Below the pieces are notes generated by a model. It searched no databases. It was not told the DNA's origin and worked only from the letters and a program-made list of their open reading frames with translations. Of a stretch of DNA of 64,000 nucleotides, positions 52,959 to 64,000 are shown in pieces (within the stretch, counting starts at the first letter, position 1; each line of letters starts with the position of its first letter). This DNA is from Gammaproteobacteria bacterium (lineage in GTDB: Bacteria; Pseudomonadota; Gammaproteobacteria; Pseudomonadales; Azotimanducaceae): the NCBI GenBank assembly GCA_026708185.1, contig JAPOVK010000062.1:62001-126000 (forward strand). Direction: 5' to 3'. The position numbers and the translations under genes were made by a program.

Positions 52959-53254
52959 CGCCCACTTCGAGGCGGTGCGGCCACTCCTCGGAATGCAATC
53001 GGCGTTTCGCTGGACCGGCCCCGGGGCTTTGGGCGCGGACCACGAACTCGGCTTTGGTGCGGGCGCAGGCCATAGTCGTGACTTCGCCGCGTATGGCTCT
53101 CCGCGCCTCATTGACATGGTTGGGCGTGCCTACGGCAATAGAGACCGGGCCTGACGAGCCAGATGGGTTTCGCCGTTGGGCACTGGCTCGGGTTGAAGTT
53201 GACAGACCTATGCCTAGAGACTGGGCGGTCGTCGCGCGGGTCGGCAAATGTCGG
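52959..53254. other. intergenic region without a recognisable gene
   Basis: About 295 bases between the selenoprotein and the small membrane protein. Several frames are open by GC content, but none has a ribosome site with family resemblance. Confidence 0.4.
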
Positions 53255-53458
53255 TCACTTGCTTGACCGGAGTCGGCGACGGATGTCGCGCCAGTAGCTC
53301 CACGGAAACAGCATAACCAGAGCAGCAAGAACGACGAATGCGGGGTGCCATCCGAGCTGCCATCCCAAGACGGATATCCATGCCGCGAGGAGCGTGTTCC
53401 ATGCCATAACGCGCCACGTCAGGACGCGGTCCTTCAATGGGTCGACTGGCTGGCTCAT
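53255..53458 (-). CDS. small two-helix membrane protein
   Basis: A 67-residue protein from ATG 53458, preceded by AGGGAG at 7-8 bases. It has two hydrophobic helices, ~17-35 (VMAWNTLLAAWISVLGWQLG) and ~38-52 (PAFVVLAALVMLFPWSYW), and a basic end (RDIRRRLRSSK), so both termini are probably cytoplasmic. No family is recognised. Good translation signals and composition support it as a real gene. Confidence 0.6.
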   Translation of the reverse strand: MSQPVDPLKDRVLTWRVMAWNTLLAAWISVLGWQLGWHPAFVVLAALVMLFPWSYWRDIRRRLRSSK

Positions 53459-53616
53459 GGGCTTCTCCCTAGTTGGGAGAGCAGACTACCGACTACCGCT
53501 GCGCTTGTCATGACGCGGATATGGTGGAACACTTGACCGTTGAGGCCATTGCGACATCAACCAGTTAGTGGCGGGCGGTGTTGCGCTTTTTCTAGTGGGG
53601 ATTGGGGAGACACGTT

Positions 53617-55257
53617 GTGGCACACGATATTGTGATTCGCGGCGGCGAACTGGTCGACGGAACGGGTGCTGCGCCCGTCCAGGGCGACCTCGCCATCGAC
53701 GACGGATCGATCACCGCCGTCGGCGCGGTCGACGGCAAGGGCAAGCAGGAAATCGACGCGCGGGGGCTCGCGGTAACGCCCGGCTTCGTGGACCTGCACA
53801 CGCACCTCGACGCGCAGATCGGCTGGGATCCGCAGATGACGCCGGTGAGCTGGCACGGTGTCACGACCGCGCTGCTCGGCAACTGCGGAGTCACCTTCGC
53901 GCCGTGCAAGCCGCAGGACGTCGAACTCCTCGCGGCGATGATGGAGACCGTCGAGGACATCCCGAAAAACGCCATCCTGACCGGTCTGCCGTGGGACTGG
54001 GAGGACTACGGTGGCTACCTCGACGCCATCGAACGGCTGGAGCCGGCGCTCAACGTGGCCGGCATGGTCGGCCACTGTGCGGTGCGGTTCTACGTCATGG
54101 GCGAGCGCGCCGTGGAGGAGCAGGCCACTGCCGAAGAGCGCAAGCAGATGGCCGACATCGTCGCGCAGTCCATCGACCGCGGCGCCGTCGGCTTCTCGAC
54201 CAACCGCTACCCGCCGCATAAGCTGCCCGATGGCCGCTCCATTCCGGGCACGTTCGCCGATCCGATCGAGTTGGTGGAGATTGCCAAGGCGGTGGGTCCG
54301 CGCAACGGTCTCATGCAGGCCGTGGGTGCCAACTTCGAGGTCCTGAAGGCCATGGCGGAGACAACCAAGGGGCGGATTCTCTTCAGCTACGGCACGGGGC
54401 CGCAGGAAGGTTCCGGCAAGGCCCAAGCGGACAACCTCGCGAAACTCGCCCAGCACGGTGATCTCACCGCGATCACCCAGGTCCGTGGTTCCGGCTTCAT
54501 GTTCGGTCTGCAGTCGAACCTGCCCGTTCAGGGCGAGACGTGGGATGCGTTGCGCAAGATGGACCTTGCCGGACGCCTGAAGGCGATCCGCGATCCCGAG
54601 ACGCGCGCCAAGCTGGTTGCCGAAGGCAAGGACATGAAGCGCCGCTTCCCGATGACGAACGTCTTCTACCTCGGCGACGACGAGACGCCGAACTACACGT
54701 CGCCCTCGACGGAGAACCTCGAGGCCCAGGCCGCGGCGGCGGGCGAGCACTGGGTGGAGACTTTCCTGCGCCTGTCGGACCAGACCGACGGCCGGGCGCT
54801 CTTCAACCTGCGCATGTTCAACCAGAGCCTGAAGGAGTTGGGCGACCTGTTCCGCAGCGAGCACATCTTCCCGAGCCTCGGCGATGCCGGGGCCCACGTC
54901 TCGCAGATCATGGACGCGGGCTGGCCGAGTTTCATCCTGTCGTACTGGATTCGCGAGGCGGGCCTCTACAGTCTGGCGGAGGGCGTCCGGCGGCTGACCT
55001 CGGGGCCGGCGCGCGTTTTGGGGCTGAAGGACCGCGGCACGCTGGCACCCGGCAAGCGGGCCGACGTCAACGTCCTGGATCCATCCAAGGTCGCCGAGCG
55101 GCAGCCCGAACTGGTCCACGACTTCCCCGGCGGTGCGCCGCGCTACATCCAGAAGTCGCTGGGCTACAAGACGACCATCGTTAACGGCGCGGTGACGCTC
55201 GTGGACGGTGAGCACACCGGCGCGCGGGCTGGGAAGGTGCTGCGCCACGCGGGGTAA
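53617..55257 (+). CDS. N-acyl-D-amino-acid deacylase family amidohydrolase
   Basis: A 546-residue Amidohydro_3 enzyme. DIVIRGGELVDGTGAAPVQG and LAVTPGFVDLHTHLDAQIGW (HxH metal site) open the protein; GVTTALLGNCGVTFAPCKP holds a Cys ligand region, and SLGDAGAHVSQIMDAGWPSF the late Asp. D-aminoacylases remove acyl groups from N-acyl-D-amino acids; relatives act on other N-acyl or hydantoin-like compounds, so the substrate is open. GTG 53617 follows GGGGAG at good spacing. Confidence 0.88.
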   Translation: MAHDIVIRGGELVDGTGAAPVQGDLAIDDGSITAVGAVDGKGKQEIDARGLAVTPGFVDLHTHLDAQIGWDPQMTPVSWHGVTTALLGNCGVTFAPCKPQDVELLAAMMETVEDIPKNAILTGLPWDWEDYGGYLDAIERLEPALNVAGMVGHCAVRFYVMGERAVEEQATAEERKQMADIVAQSIDRGAVGFSTNRYPPHKLPDGRSIPGTFADPIELVEIAKAVGPRNGLMQAVGANFEVLKAMAETTKGRILFSYGTGPQEGSGKAQADNLAKLAQHGDLTAITQVRGSGFMFGLQSNLPVQGETWDALRKMDLAGRLKAIRDPETRAKLVAEGKDMKRRFPMTNVFYLGDDETPNYTSPSTENLEAQAAAAGEHWVETFLRLSDQTDGRALFNLRMFNQSLKELGDLFRSEHIFPSLGDAGAHVSQIMDAGWPSFILSYWIREAGLYSLAEGVRRLTSGPARVLGLKDRGTLAPGKRADVNVLDPSKVAERQPELVHDFPGGAPRYIQKSLGYKTTIVNGAVTLVDGEHTGARAGKVLRHAG

Positions 55258-55289
55258 GAGCCAAGCGCGGCCCTCGGGGTCTTAAAACC

Positions 55290-55317
55290 GAAACCGGCGC
55301 CATATGGCGCCGGTTTC
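55290..55317. terminator. perfect palindrome, rho-independent terminator
   Basis: GAAACCGGCGCC-ATAT-GGCGCCGGTTTC forms a 12-bp perfect stem between the convergent amidohydrolase and nrdB genes. On the minus strand it is followed by GGTTTTAAG, so it best terminates nrdB transcripts; it may also stop plus-strand transcription, which lacks a T run. Confidence 0.75.
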
Positions 55318-55341
55318 GCATTCGGGCAGGGCGAGGTTCGG

Positions 55342-56694
55342 TCAGTCCCAGCTCAAAGCGCCGCCCGTCTGGTACTCGGTCACCCGCGTCTCGAAGAAGT
55401 TCTTCTCCTTTTTCAAGTCCATGATCTCGGACATCCACGGGAACGGGTTCTTGGCGCTGGGGAACTGTTCGGGCAGGCCGATCTGCGCCAAGCGCCGGTT
55501 GGCGATGAACTGGAGGTATTCCGCCATCGTGTTGGCGTTCATGCCGAGCACGCCGCGGGGCATGGTGTCGCGCGCGTAGCGGGTCTCGAGTTCCGCCCCT
55601 TCGAGGATCATGCGCGTTGCGAGAGCGCGCATGTCGTCGTCCCACAGGCGCGCGTTCTCCAGCTTGATCTGGTTGATGACGTCGATTCCGAAGTTCACGT
55701 GCATGGACTCGTCGCGCAGGATGTACTGGAACTGCTCGGACGTGCCGGTCATCTTGTTGCGCCGACCCATGGAGAGGATCTGTGTGAAGCCGCAGTAGAA
55801 GAAGATGCCTTCCATGACGCAGTAGTAGGCGATCAGGTTCTTGAGCAGCGCCTTGTCCGCCTCGACGGTGCCGGTCTGGAAGGTGGGATCGGCGAGTTCG
55901 CGCGTGTACTTGAGCGCCCAGGAAGCCTTGTGGGCGACCGAGGGAATCTCGTGGTACATGTTGAAGATCTCGCCCTCGTCCATGCCCAGCGACTCGATGC
56001 AGTACTGGTAGGCGTGGGTGTGGATGGCTTCCTCGAACGCTTGGCGCAGCAGGTATTGCCGGCACTCCGGGTTGGTGATGAGCCGGTACACGGACAGCAC
56101 GAGGTTGTTCGCGACCAGCGAGTCGGCCGTCGAGAAGAACCCGAGGCTGCGCTTGACGATCGTCCGTTCATCGTCGGACAGGCCCGCATCCGACTTCCAC
56201 AGGGACACGTCCGCGGTCATGTTGATTTCCTGGGGCATCCAGTGGTTGGCGCAGCCGTCGAGGTACTTCTGCCAGGCCCAGTCGTACTTGAACGGCACGA
56301 GCTGATTGAGGTCGGCGCGGCAGTTGATCATCGCCTTCTGATCCACGGTGACGCGCTCGCCGTGTTCGATTCCGGACTCGGCGTCGAGATGGGCGGCCGC
56401 CTGGGCAACGGCGTCCGCTAGCGCCTCGGCTGGCGCCGGCGCCGGATCCTCAGGCGTTGCTGGCGGAATTGGCGGCAACTGTGGCGACGGCATCGGCTGC
56501 ACCTCGGACACGGCGTCCAAAGTGGCGACAGGCGGCTCGGCTGGGCCCGGTGGAGGCGCCGGCTCCGGCGGTCGGTCTTGTGGTACGGCGACTTCCAGGC
56601 CTTCCAGAAACGACCGGCTCGCCGCCGCATCGCGCGGTGTCGTGGCGCCGCCCCCGGCGAGGCCGTCTTGATCGTAGTCGTCCCAGCTCAGCAT
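55342..56694 (-). CDS. nrdB: class Ia ribonucleotide reductase, beta subunit
   Basis: A 450-residue R2 protein. The radical-generating core (~115-430) has [20 protein letters not shown] with the first Asp, [20 protein letters not shown] with Glu, His and the radical Tyr, and [15 protein letters not shown] with Glu and His of the second iron site. The unusual part is a Pro/Ala-rich N-terminal linker of ~100 residues ([14 protein letters not shown] and similar) ahead of the core. It delivers the radical to NrdA. It lies 94 bases downstream of nrdA in one operon. Confidence 0.95.
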   Translation of the reverse strand: MLSWDDYDQDGLAGGGATTPRDAAASRSFLEGLEVAVPQDRPPEPAPPPGPAEPPVATLDAVSEVQPMPSPQLPPIPPATPEDPAPAPAEALADAVAQAAAHLDAESGIEHGERVTVDQKAMINCRADLNQLVPFKYDWAWQKYLDGCANHWMPQEINMTADVSLWKSDAGLSDDERTIVKRSLGFFSTADSLVANNLVLSVYRLITNPECRQYLLRQAFEEAIHTHAYQYCIESLGMDEGEIFNMYHEIPSVAHKASWALKYTRELADPTFQTGTVEADKALLKNLIAYYCVMEGIFFYCGFTQILSMGRRNKMTGTSEQFQYILRDESMHVNFGIDVINQIKLENARLWDDDMRALATRMILEGAELETRYARDTMPRGVLGMNANTMAEYLQFIANRRLAQIGLPEQFPSAKNPFPWMSEIMDLKKEKNFFETRVTEYQTGGALSWD

Positions 56695-56759
56695 GTTCGC
56701 CTCCTTTTGGAATTCACGATGTCCTTTCGTTCTCTCATGCGCGTCTCAACGCGTCCTTT

Positions 56760-56787
56760 ACCAAGCACCAAGCACCAAGCACCAAGC
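56760..56787. repeat. 7-bp tandem repeat (CCAAGCA x4) between nrdA and nrdB
   Basis: Four copies of ACCAAGC/CCAAGCA in tandem fill the spacer just after the nrdA stop. On the coding (minus) strand it reads GGTGCTTGGTGCTTGG. The copy number could vary between strains and alter nrdAB spacing. Confidence 0.7.
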
Positions 56788-56788
56788 C

Positions 56789-60811
<4,023 letters not shown>

Positions 60812-61011
60812 ATGACTGGCGGCTCCTTGTTCTGTGACTTTATCGCGTACCTGGTTATTTATCCAGCGCTATACCTAGGTTGTCGCCGACCTACGGCGTG
60901 GATCGGGCTGCGGCATGGAGCGGTGGAATGGTAGGGAGCGGTTTGTGCGGCGTCTGGGCGGGATGAATGGGCCGTGGCACGCTGCGGGGCGCGCCTGTGT
61001 GCTCCGTCAGA

Positions 61012-61225
61012 ACGCAATATGTAGGCATGCCCTCTCCTTGGGAACCCAACATAGAGCGGTTTGCGGCACAATGCAACAGGTTTTCGCAGACCGAAACCTG
61101 TGCACAACTCCTTGGCACCTGGTGGCCAACCTCCCGTGCAGCGGTGCACAAACGGTGAGCAACCGGGGCGAACCGCGAGGCACTATATGTTGTGGGTGGT
61201 CGCGGGTGAGTAAGGTTGTGGATAA
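61012..61225. promoter_or_regulatory. NrdR-box-like and DnaA-box-like sites upstream of nrdA
   Basis: The 536-base gap between nrdA and glpK contains GCAATATGTAGGC (61014-61026) and CCAACATAGAG (61046-61056), centres about 32 bases apart, both near the NrdR consensus and in the tandem spacing that family uses. A better match, CACTATATGTTGTG, lies at 61181-61194. DnaA-box-like TTGTGGATAA is at 61216-61225 and TGTGCACAA at 61099-61107. NrdR represses nrd genes when dATP is high, and DnaA links nrdAB to replication in E. coli. Confidence 0.6.
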
Positions 61226-61347
61226 CGCCTTGATAAGTTCGGGAAAAGCCGTTTGGGTGCGGTGGGTGGAGACCCTCGGCACGTTTCTGTCCACTTACGG
61301 TCCCGCACGGATGTCGTAAAGTCCCGGCTGGTCTGGCCGTTGGAAGT

Positions 61348-62853
61348 GTGACCGTGCCGTACGTGCTGGCGATCGATCAGGGGACATCGAGTTCGCGCGC
61401 CGTCGTGTTCGACGCCGACGGTCGCGAAGTGGCTGCCGCGCAGCACGCTGTCGAGGCCGTGTTCCCCGCCGACGGCTGGGTCGAGCAGGAACCGGAGACC
61501 CTGTGGAACAGCGTGCTGGCCGTGGGCCGCGAGGCGATCGCCGAGAGCCGGGTGGCGCCGGAGCAGATCGCGGCGATCGGCATCGTCAACCAGCGCGAGA
61601 CGACGCTGGCTTGGGATGCGCGCACCGGGGACGCGCTCGGCAACGCCATCGTCTGGCAGGATCGTCGCACAGCCGAGGAATGCCAGCGGATCCGCGACGA
61701 AGGCGTCGAACCCGAAATCGCGGCGATAACGGGCCTGTTGGTGGACCCGTACTTCTCGAGCACGAAGCTGAAATGGCTGCTGGAGGAGCGCGACTTGGAG
61801 GTGGCCGCGGCCCGCGGCGACGTGCGCTTCGGCACCGTGGACAGTTTCCTGGTCTGGCGGCTCACGAAAGGTGCCCGGCACGCGACGGACGCCACCAACG
61901 CCGCCCGCACCCAGCTTTTCGACATCGGCCAGCAGACGTGGAGCGACCGGCTGCTCGACTACTTCGGCATCGCGCCGTCCGTGCTGCCGACCGTGCTCGA
62001 CTGCGTCGACGACTACGGCGTCGCGGATGCCGAATGGTTCGGCGCGGCGATTCCGATCCGCGGCGTGGCGGGCGACCAGCAGGCCGCGTTGCTCGGCCAG
62101 GGCTGCCTCGAGCCGGGAATGGTCAAGAGCACGTACGGCACCGGGTGTTTCGTGATCGCCAACACCGGCACCGAGCAGGTGCGATCAAGCCAGCGCCTGC
62201 TCACCACCGTGGGCTACCGCGTGGGCGGGACCACCACCTACGCCCTGGAAGGCAGCATCTTCAACGCCGGCGTGGCCATCAAGTGGCTGCGCGACACGCT
62301 GCGACTGATCGAGTCCGCAGCGGATACCGAGCTCGCGGCGCGGCGCATCGCCGGCGACACCGGCGGCGTCTTCGTCGTTCCTGCGTTCACAGGTCTCGGC
62401 GCCCCGCATTGGCGGCCGGATGCCCGGGGTCTGATCACGGGGTTGACCCTGGACTCGAACCCCGACCACATCGCCACCGCCACGTTGAAGGCCATCGGGT
62501 TTCAGACGGCCGATCTGCTCGCCGCGGTTGCCGCCGACGGCGTGGCCGCGACGGAGTTGCGCGTCGATGGCGGCATGGCCGTCAACGACTGGTTCTGCCA
62601 ATTCCTGGCGGACGTTGCGGGCATGAACGTCGTGCGTCCGGCGAGCATCGAGACGACGGTTCTGGGCGCCGGCCTCCTGGCGGCGGTGGGTGCGGGGCTG
62701 CACGGCGACGTCCGGGCTGGAAGCCGCGCGTGGGGCGCGGCGCCGGCATCCGTAGAAGGCGTGCCTGGGCGGCGGTTCACGCCGGCCGTCGATGCCGAAC
62801 ATCGAGCGGATTGGCTGCGCGACTGGCGGCGCGCCGTGGCGCGGGCGCTATAG
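61348..62853 (+). CDS. glpK: glycerol kinase
   Basis: A 501-residue FGGY kinase that phosphorylates glycerol to sn-glycerol-3-phosphate. VLAIDQGTSSSRAVVFDADG is the ATP-binding start, GIVNQRETTLAWDARTGDAL and NAIVWQDRRTAEECQRIRDE the substrate region, and IRGVAGDQQAALLGQGCLEP plus KSTYGTGCFVIANTG the second nucleotide site. GTG 61348 or 61354 could start it. No glpF or glpD is adjacent. Divergent from nrdA. Confidence 0.95.
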   Translation: MTVPYVLAIDQGTSSSRAVVFDADGREVAAAQHAVEAVFPADGWVEQEPETLWNSVLAVGREAIAESRVAPEQIAAIGIVNQRETTLAWDARTGDALGNAIVWQDRRTAEECQRIRDEGVEPEIAAITGLLVDPYFSSTKLKWLLEERDLEVAAARGDVRFGTVDSFLVWRLTKGARHATDATNAARTQLFDIGQQTWSDRLLDYFGIAPSVLPTVLDCVDDYGVADAEWFGAAIPIRGVAGDQQAALLGQGCLEPGMVKSTYGTGCFVIANTGTEQVRSSQRLLTTVGYRVGGTTTYALEGSIFNAGVAIKWLRDTLRLIESAADTELAARRIAGDTGGVFVVPAFTGLGAPHWRPDARGLITGLTLDSNPDHIATATLKAIGFQTADLLAAVAADGVAATELRVDGGMAVNDWFCQFLADVAGMNVVRPASIETTVLGAGLLAAVGAGLHGDVRAGSRAWGAAPASVEGVPGRRFTPAVDAEHRADWLRDWRRAVARAL

Positions 62854-62883
62854 CTTAAGGAACGCGCTGCTAAACTACGCGGC

Positions 62884-64000
62884 GTGGCTGCCCATCCGCA
62901 ATCCCAGCGCCAAGAGGTCGCGGATCAGCCGTACGCCGCGCTGGATCTCGGTTCCAACAGCTTCCACCTGATCGTCGCCCACGACCACGACGGCCGCCTG
63001 CAGGTCGTCGATCGCCACAAGGAGATGGTGCGCATCGCGGAAGGGTTGACGGAAGCCAACGAGCTTTCCGCGACCGTGGCCGCCCGGTCGTTGGCATGCC
63101 TCAAGCGCTTCGGACAACGCATCCGCCACCTGCCGCGCCACCACGTGCGCATCGTCGGCACCAACGCGTTGCGCCAGGCGCGCAACAGCCGCGACTTCAT
63201 CGACGCTGCCGAGGACGTTCTCGGGCACCGCGTGGAAATCATCAGCGGGCGCGAGGAAGCACGGCTGATCTACCTCGGCGTGTCGCACTCCCTGGAAGAC
63301 CAGTTCGACTCGCGGCTCGTGGTCGACGTCGGCGGTGGGAGCACCGAGCTCATTCTCGGGCGCCAGTTCCAGCCACGGCTCATGGAGAGCCTCTACATGG
63401 GCTGCGTATCGATGTCGGCCCGGCACTTCGCGAACGACGCCATCGACGCCACGCGGTTCGCGCGGGCGGAGACCGCCGCCCGCCAGGAACTCGAGGTGAT
63501 CGAGGAAATCTACCGCGCCCGCGGCTGGGACACGGCGATCGGCTCCTCCGGTACATTGATTGCGATTCACGATGCCATTGTCGAACTCACGGGCGTTCAC
63601 GGCATCACGAGCGACGGCCTGGCCGCCCTCAAGGACCGCTTACTGGCGGCCGGTCGAACGGACGGTCTCGATCTGCTCGCGGTCGACGAGGAGCGCGCGC
63701 CCGTGTTTCCGGGCGGCGTGGCCATCGTCGCGGCCACCTTCGAGTCGCTCGGCATCAGGGAGATGACGGTCTCGGACGGTGCATTGCGGGAGGGATTGCT
63801 GCACGACCTGCTCGGACGGGTGCATGCCCAGGACATCCGCGACGCCACGGTCGCCGACCTGATCGAGCGCTACCATATCGATGAGCCCCACGGCCGTCGC
63901 GTCGCCAGCACGGCGGCGCGGATCCTCGAACAGGGCGGCTGGCAGTTGACGGGCTTCGGGGCCCGCCGACTGTTGCGCTGGGCCGCGATGCTGCACGAGA
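62884..64000 (+). CDS. ppx: exopolyphosphatase Ppx/GppA family (runs off the window)
   Basis: A frame open from GTG 62884 to the window end, at least 372 residues. YAALDLGSNSFHLIVAHDHD is the phosphate-1 motif of the actin-like fold; VGTNALRQARNSRDFIDAAE, SGREEARLIYLGVSHSLED and RLVVDVGGGSTELILGRQFQ (phosphate-2) follow, then TAIGSSGTLIAIHDAI. From ~315 the helical HD-like domain begins. It hydrolyses inorganic polyphosphate or pppGpp; the family does not separate cleanly by eye. It starts 30 bases after glpK. The 3' end is missing. Confidence 0.93.
   Translation, partial: MAAHPQSQRQEVADQPYAALDLGSNSFHLIVAHDHDGRLQVVDRHKEMVRIAEGLTEANELSATVAARSLACLKRFGQRIRHLPRHHVRIVGTNALRQARNSRDFIDAAEDVLGHRVEIISGREEARLIYLGVSHSLEDQFDSRLVVDVGGGSTELILGRQFQPRLMESLYMGCVSMSARHFANDAIDATRFARAETAARQELEVIEEIYRARGWDTAIGSSGTLIAIHDAIVELTGVHGITSDGLAALKDRLLAAGRTDGLDLLAVDEERAPVFPGGVAIVAATFESLGIREMTVSDGALREGLLHDLLGRVHAQDIRDATVADLIERYHIDEPHGRRVASTAARILEQGGWQLTGFGARRLLRWAAMLHE

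Noticed and set aside
61081-61260. Possible oriC because of several DnaA-box-like sites.
   Set aside because: There is no AT-rich unwinding element, no dnaA/dnaN/gidA neighbourhood, and DnaA sites are expected near nrdA; regulatory use is simpler.

Overview
The window is GC-rich (mid-60s percent by eye), densely packed and chromosomal. Its conserved blocks point to a gammaproteobacterium: ispB facing rplU-rpmA-obgE-proB; rpsT facing murJ-ribF-lspA-fkpB followed by type IV pilus minor-pilin genes; bamD divergent from rluD; ilvB-ilvH-ilvC; and nrdA-nrdB class Ia ribonucleotide reductase with NrdR-like and DnaA-like sites. I see no rRNA, CRISPR array, transposase or integrase. The species cannot be named from the sequence, but the many sulfatase, amidohydrolase, PhyH, SBP-type ABC and nitroreductase genes fit an environmental or host-associated heterotroph.

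Layout. 1-4.1 kb is a gene graveyard next to tRNA-Ser and tRNA-Arg: an ankyrin protein, a beta-lactamase-family scrap, a toxin broken by three frame changes with its antitoxin intact, a deletion-fused FitAB/VapBC remnant, and a DUF222-HNH protein. 4.5-12.9 kb holds secreted, VOC, nitroreductase, sulfatase and glutathione-transferase genes. 13.2-15.8 kb is a lone MrfA-like SF2 helicase lying between two direct copies of the start of yghU. 16-18.6 kb has a beta-barrel protein, tRNA-Pro and a three-gene operon of unknown function. 18.7-38 kb is mostly housekeeping: isoprenoid chain, ribosomal proteins, proline, murein flippase, FAD, lipoprotein processing, minor pilins, BamD, RluD and branched-chain amino acids. 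38.5-55.3 kb is accessory metabolism: a RidA-membrane-SNase fusion, an ABC importer without its ATPases, PhyH/TesB, amidohydrolases, an acyl-CoA ligase fused to a VOC domain, and a selenoprotein. 55.3-64 kb has nrdB, an intein-containing nrdA, glpK and the start of ppx.

The most notable items are: (1) a GrdB-like protein interrupted by an in-frame UGA at 52563, followed by a hairpin that fits a bacterial SECIS and giving a U-x-x-C motif; (2) a 361-residue LAGLIDADG intein in NrdA whose +1 residue is Gly instead of Cys/Ser/Thr; (3) the helicase cassette bounded by duplicated yghU 5' sequence; (4) the RidA-5TM-SNase and ligase-VOC fusions; (5) the unknown three-gene operon beside tRNA-Pro.
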